Shown here: one piece after another, positions 16,691 through 19,026 of the stretch
Position numbering within the stretch: the first letter of the stretch is position 1
Layout of the letters: the number at the start of each line of letters is the position of its first letter
NCBI GenBank assembly: GCA_964390795.1
Contig: CAYMLQ010000071.1
Location: 1-19,026, forward strand
Direction: 5' to 3'
Source: CAYMLQ01 sp964390795
GTDB taxonomy: Bacteria; Verrucomicrobiota; Kiritimatiellia; RFP12; UBA1067
DNA length: 19,026 bases
Made by a program: the position numbers and the translations under genes
The notes under the pieces: model-generated
Database searches by the model: none
Told to the model about the DNA's origin: nothing
The model's input: the letters and a program-made list of their open reading frames with translations, nothing else

Positions 16691-17539
16691 TCACCTGCCG
16701 CAGACGCGCTTTAGCCAGGCCGCCGCCAAATCCGGCCAGACATCCGTGCTCTTGCCCTTCTTACGCAACCCGTAGCCGTGTCCTCCGTCGGGGAACAGGT
16801 GCATTTCCACGGGCACTTTGGCCGCCTTCAGCGCGATAAAGTAAGCCAGACTGCTGTCCACATAAGGGCCGTCGTCTTCAGCCTGCAGGAGGAATGTCGG
16901 GGGCGTGTTCGCAGTCACCGGCAACTCGGGCGCCATCGTGTAGCCCTCCGCAAACAGGTAGGCGGGATAAATGACGAGCGCGAAGTCCGGACGGCTCGGC
17001 TGCGCGTCAATGTCGTCCACCGACGCATAGAAGCGCTTTTCGTAATTCGTACACGTGCGGACGGAGAGGTGCGCGCCCGCAGAAAAGCCCATGATGCCCA
17101 GGCGTTTCGGATCAATGTTGAACGCCTGCGCCTTGGAACGGATCAGCCCCATGCCCCGCTGCGCGTCGCACAGGGCCGCATCGCGGTTCTTCGGCACGCG
17201 GTACTTCAGGACGAACGCCGAGATGCCTTGCGCGTTCAGCCACTGCGCCACTTCTGTTCCCTCGTGATTCCACGCCAAAATACCGTAGCCGCCGCCGGGG
17301 CAGATCATGACAGCCGCGTTCGGAGTGCCCGTGTCCTTGGCGAGAAAGACGGTCAGGCTCGGCTCGTTCACGTCCGTCAGGCGCACGATGTCGTCCTTCG
17401 ACGGATTGATCTTTTCCGGCGCGTCGCTCGTCTTGAGCGGAATTTGACCCTCCGGCCACAGCTTGATGACCTGCTGCTCGCCGCTTGCCACCGTCACCAG
17501 CCCGCACATGACCATCAGACTCATCAACCCCATGTTCAT
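16691..17539 (-). CDS. Secreted alpha/beta-hydrolase, acetylesterase-like
   Basis: 282 residues. A signal peptide (MNMGLMSLMVMCGLVTVASG, cleavage before EQQV) sends it to the periplasm or outside. The fold carries an oxyanion-hole loop PGGGY (81-85), nucleophile elbow GFSAG (151-155, S153), an acid in EDDGPYVDSS (D222/D223) and catalytic His in GGHGYG (H254). Such BD-FAE/dienelactone-hydrolase-like enzymes remove acetyl or feruloyl groups from plant polysaccharides such as xylan; the true substrate is not shown by the sequence. ATG 17539 is chosen for GGAAG 6 nt upstream and the resulting signal peptide; a longer GTG start (17674) would include the promoter. A second in-frame ATG lies at 17533. 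It is preceded by its own promoter with an overlapping inverted repeat. No other carbohydrate enzyme is in the window. Confidence 0.88.
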   Translation of the reverse strand: MNMGLMSLMVMCGLVTVASGEQQVIKLWPEGQIPLKTSDAPEKINPSKDDIVRLTDVNEPSLTVFLAKDTGTPNAAVMICPGGGYGILAWNHEGTEVAQWLNAQGISAFVLKYRVPKNRDAALCDAQRGMGLIRSKAQAFNIDPKRLGIMGFSAGAHLSVRTCTNYEKRFYASVDDIDAQPSRPDFALVIYPAYLFAEGYTMAPELPVTANTPPTFLLQAEDDGPYVDSSLAYFIALKAAKVPVEMHLFPDGGHGYGLRKKGKSTDVWPDLAAAWLKRVCGR

Positions 17540-17602
17540 TTTTCGCTTCCTTCCTCTATGCCTGCGACTCGCATCCGCAAGGCTCTTTAAGCAGCATTTT
17601 CG

Positions 17603-17637
17603 GGTGTCAGTATACCCGACACTCCGATGCAACACAA
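17603..17637 (-). promoter_or_regulatory. Promoter of the esterase gene with inverted repeat over the -10 box
   Basis: Minus strand: -35 TTGTGT (17632-17637), 17-bp spacer, -10 TATACT (17609-17614), predicted start near 17602 and a leader of ~63 nt. GTGTC (17604-17608) and GACAC (17618-17622) form an inverted repeat flanking the -10 box, with GTATAC at its centre; this is a plausible operator. Confidence 0.55.
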
Positions 17638-17753
17638 CGGGTAATCGGTGGGTGACAGTTGCGCTTCCGGGCATAGCGCGCGATTTGGGATTGGCTTCTG
17701 GTGCGCGTATGTGAAATGCGCCGCCGATCTCTGTTTCACGGCAATGACCTGCG

Positions 17754-17775
17754 GACGCCTGCGGGGAGGCGTCCC
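17754..17775. repeat. Perfect 8-bp-stem palindrome (GGACGCCT / AGGCGTCC)
   Basis: GGACGCCT, loop GCGGGG, AGGCGTCC, followed by CTACCAA. It looks like a dispersed intergenic hairpin element. It is in the 322-bp gap between the esterase start and the srkA stop, together with a heptamer array. Confidence 0.6.
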
Positions 17776-17821
17776 TACCAAGGGGCGCCGTGTTCTATAA
17801 GCAATGTTGCTCGCGAAGCGG

Positions 17822-17857
17822 GTAACGCCGAACGCCGAACACCGAACGCTGAACTCC
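17822..17857. repeat. Heptamer tandem repeat (family A, unit GAACGCC)
   Basis: Five consecutive 7-mers: TAACGCC, GAACGCC, GAACACC, GAACGCT, GAACTCC. It begins 5 bp past the srkA stop codon, as the other family A array (750-835) begins 9 bp past the topoisomerase stop. Confidence 0.8.
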
Positions 17858-17861
17858 GCAG

Positions 17862-18821
17862 TTACACGCAAACGAGCTGGGCTTCGAGATCGGCCATTTC
17901 CTTGGCCCAGAACGTGTGAGAGCCCCACTCGGGATGGTTTTGCAGGAAAGCCGCGTCGCGGGCCTGGCGCGCGCACCATGCCAGGTAATAGATCATGCGC
18001 ATAGCCCGCAAAGGCTCAATCAACTTCAGCGACTGGCGGTCGAACGGGCGAAAGGTCTCATAACCCTCCACAAGCTGCTCCGCCTCCTCGCGGGCGTCGC
18101 ACAGCCGCCCCGGCAACAGCATCCAGAGGTCCTGCACGGGCGGGCCGTTCATCATGTCGTCGAAGTCGATCAGGAAGAGGCCGGTGTCCGGCCGCTCGAG
18201 CACGTTCGTGTGCTGGCAGTCGCCGTGCAGCCGGATCACGTCAGACCCTTCGAAGAGCGGCGCGATCGTGTCCAGCAGCGTCTGTCCGAACGTTTCCAAC
18301 CGTCGTGCTTCGCGGTCGTCGAGAAAGCCGTTGTCGAGCAGATAGTCAAGATCAGCAGCCGTCGCGGTGAACGGCTCGAGCGTGAGCCGAGCCGGGGCCT
18401 TCGCGCGCTCGCCGACCCGGTGGACGCGAGCCAGCAGAGCGCCCAGACGCCCCCAGAGCGCGCCGCCCGGATCAGCGGGCTCGATGGGCCTGCCGCCGCG
18501 CTTGGGAAACAGCGCGAAGGAAATGCCGTCGACTTCACCCAGCGTTGTCCCGTCCGTGAACGCCACGGGCGCAATGACAGGGATCTCGTCAGCCGCGCAA
18601 GCCAGCACGAACGCGTGCTCGTCGAGCAGCGCTTCGCGCGCCCACCGCCCAGGACGGTAGAACTTGGCGACGAGGTGGTCGCCCGCCGCCATCTCCACGT
18701 CGTACACGCGGTTAATGTAGCTGGGAAACGGACGGATCACCCCTGTGCAGCGTTGGTGCGTGGCAAGTTCCACCGCATCCAGCACGCGATCCGGGGTCAG
18801 CAAGGAGAAGTCGGCATTCAT
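17862..18821 (-). CDS. srkA: Stress response protein kinase SrkA (YihE/RdoA family)
   Basis: 319 residues, close to the family length (E. coli 328). It is a choline-kinase-fold Ser/Thr kinase that in E. coli counters MazEF-driven death under stress. Seen: SYINRVYDVE near the N-terminus, the ATP-site lysine in VAKFYRPGRW (~K53), IPVIAPVAF, catalytic LHGDCQHTN (~H199-D201), metal-binding IDFDD (~218-222), then NGPPVQDLWMLLPG and IEPLRAMRMIYYLAW, which are nearly identical to E. coli YihE as I remember it. ATG 18821 is chosen because MNADFSLLTPDRV fits the family start; a GTG at 18839 is possible but lies upstream of the -10-like box. No Shine-Dalgarno is present. An antitoxin-like AbrB gene starts divergently ~150 bp away, an attractive but unproven link to the toxin-antitoxin role of SrkA. 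Confidence 0.95.
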   Translation of the reverse strand: MNADFSLLTPDRVLDAVELATHQRCTGVIRPFPSYINRVYDVEMAAGDHLVAKFYRPGRWAREALLDEHAFVLACAADEIPVIAPVAFTDGTTLGEVDGISFALFPKRGGRPIEPADPGGALWGRLGALLARVHRVGERAKAPARLTLEPFTATAADLDYLLDNGFLDDREARRLETFGQTLLDTIAPLFEGSDVIRLHGDCQHTNVLERPDTGLFLIDFDDMMNGPPVQDLWMLLPGRLCDAREEAEQLVEGYETFRPFDRQSLKLIEPLRAMRMIYYLAWCARQARDAAFLQNHPEWGSHTFWAKEMADLEAQLVCV

Positions 18822-18829
18822 AGGGCGAA

Positions 18830-18838
18830 AGTGTACCA
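18830..18838 (-). promoter_or_regulatory. Extended -10 promoter of srkA, leaderless layout
   Basis: Minus strand: TGgTACACT, an extended -10 element, with the hexamer at 18830-18835. Only 8 bp separate it from ATG 18821, so transcription would begin at or next to the start codon. No clear -35 box was found. Confidence 0.45.
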
Positions 18839-18900
18839 CACCGGCACGAGGATGCGATTCCGTTTTGTTTTTCTGTTTTGTTGAAACTGAACCGCACCAA

Positions 18901-18925
18901 AGGAGGAGTTAGGAGTTAGGAGTTG
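18901..18925. repeat. Heptamer tandem repeat (family B, reverse orientation, unit TAGGAGT)
   Basis: Units GGAGGAGT, TAGGAGT, TAGGAGT and a partial unit running into TTGACTC. It lies between divergent srkA and the AbrB-like gene, 13 bp upstream of the latter's -35 box. Confidence 0.75.
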
Positions 18926-18937
18926 ACTCGCACCCGG

Positions 18938-18969
18938 TTGACACGCTCAAAGTAAGATGTTATCTTACC
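18938..18969 (+). promoter_or_regulatory. Promoter and palindromic operator of the AbrB-like gene
   Basis: Perfect -35 TTGACA (18938-18943), 17-bp spacer, -10 TTATCT (18961-18966). A perfect inverted repeat GTAAGAT (18952-18958), loop GTTT, ATCTTAC (18963-18969) covers the -10 box, the expected place for autorepression by an antitoxin. The ATG is 7 bp after the -10 box. Confidence 0.7.
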
Positions 18970-18973
18970 TGCA

Positions 18974-19026
18974 TGAACACGACCCTTTCCAGTCGCGGGC
19001 AAATTGTCCTGCCGGCCGAAATCCGT
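18974..19026 (+). CDS. AbrB/MazE-like (SpoVT-AbrB domain) antitoxin or regulator, 3' truncated by window end
   Basis: Only 17 codons and the start are visible (MNTTLSSRGQIVLPAEIR, 18 residues). The pattern T-x-S-S-R-G-Q-I-V-L-P-A-E-I-R is the hallmark first strand-loop-strand of SpoVT-AbrB swapped-hairpin DNA-binding domains found in VapB and MazE antitoxins. Such proteins bind their own operator, here probably the GTAAGAT/ATCTTAC palindrome over the -10 box, and block a partner toxin encoded just downstream, which would lie outside the window. There is no Shine-Dalgarno, and the start codon lies 7 bp after the -10 box, so leaderless translation is likely. A free-standing AbrB-type transition regulator is the alternative. 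Confidence 0.85.

Noticed and set aside
16588..16839. 83-codon plus-strand ORF in the crcB-esterase gap
   Set aside because: Half of it is antisense to the esterase and the rest covers a hairpin; no conserved protein feature seen.
17916..18884. 322-codon plus-strand ORF opposite srkA
   Set aside because: Antisense shadow of a well-recognised kinase; arginine-rich, low-complexity translation with no domain.

Overview
The window is GC-rich bacterial DNA. It most likely comes from the PVC superphylum (Kiritimatiellota, Lentisphaerota or Verrucomicrobiota). This is inferred from a giant secreted protein that mixes lamin-tail, CotH-kinase, discoidin-like and cadherin/Ig-like domains and ends in a typical PVC-type module, from a Chlamydia/Bacteroidetes-like topoisomerase A tail, and from intergenic DNA full of short tandem and palindromic repeats. 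No phylogenetic marker was searched.

Layout, left to right. (1) 1-741, the 3' end of a type IIA topoisomerase A-subunit gene on +. (2) 742-988, heptamer repeats and a promoter for a solitary VapB/DUF2191-like antitoxin gene (989-1255, +). (3) 1231-12976, one tightly packed minus-strand array. In transcription order it holds a membrane hybrid histidine kinase, a soluble PAS histidine kinase, a single-domain response regulator, a 50-codon overlapping small ORF, a PilB/GspE-type secretion ATPase, and a protein of about 2020 residues that looks exported. Gaps are 9 bp, 16 bp, a 4-bp overlap, a 4-bp overlap and 59 bp, so co-transcription is likely. (4) 13041-13428, RNase P RNA (rnpB, minus), followed further right by a coiled-coil/zinc-ribbon protein (minus) with its own promoter. 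(5) 14213-14614, a divergent intergenic stretch with a possible small secreted ORF and repeats. (6) 14615-16389, stand-alone AICAR transformylase and the fluoride channel CrcB (+). (7) 16390-16690, a repeat-rich gap between convergent genes. (8) 16691-18821, a secreted alpha/beta-hydrolase esterase and the SrkA/YihE kinase (both minus). (9) 18974 to the end, the start of an AbrB/MazE-like antitoxin gene (+).

The most interesting unit is the array at 1231-12976. Two kinases whose PAS domains share a four-cysteine motif, one response regulator, one assembly/secretion ATPase without pilin or platform genes beside it, and one huge surface-type protein look like a sensory pathway coupled to export or display of a cell-surface factor. 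The coupling is inferred from gene order only. Second, three genes (989, 18821 minus, 18974) have a -10-like box only 7-9 bp before the ATG and no Shine-Dalgarno, which suggests leaderless mRNAs. Third, two dispersed intergenic repeat families have an exact 7-bp period.
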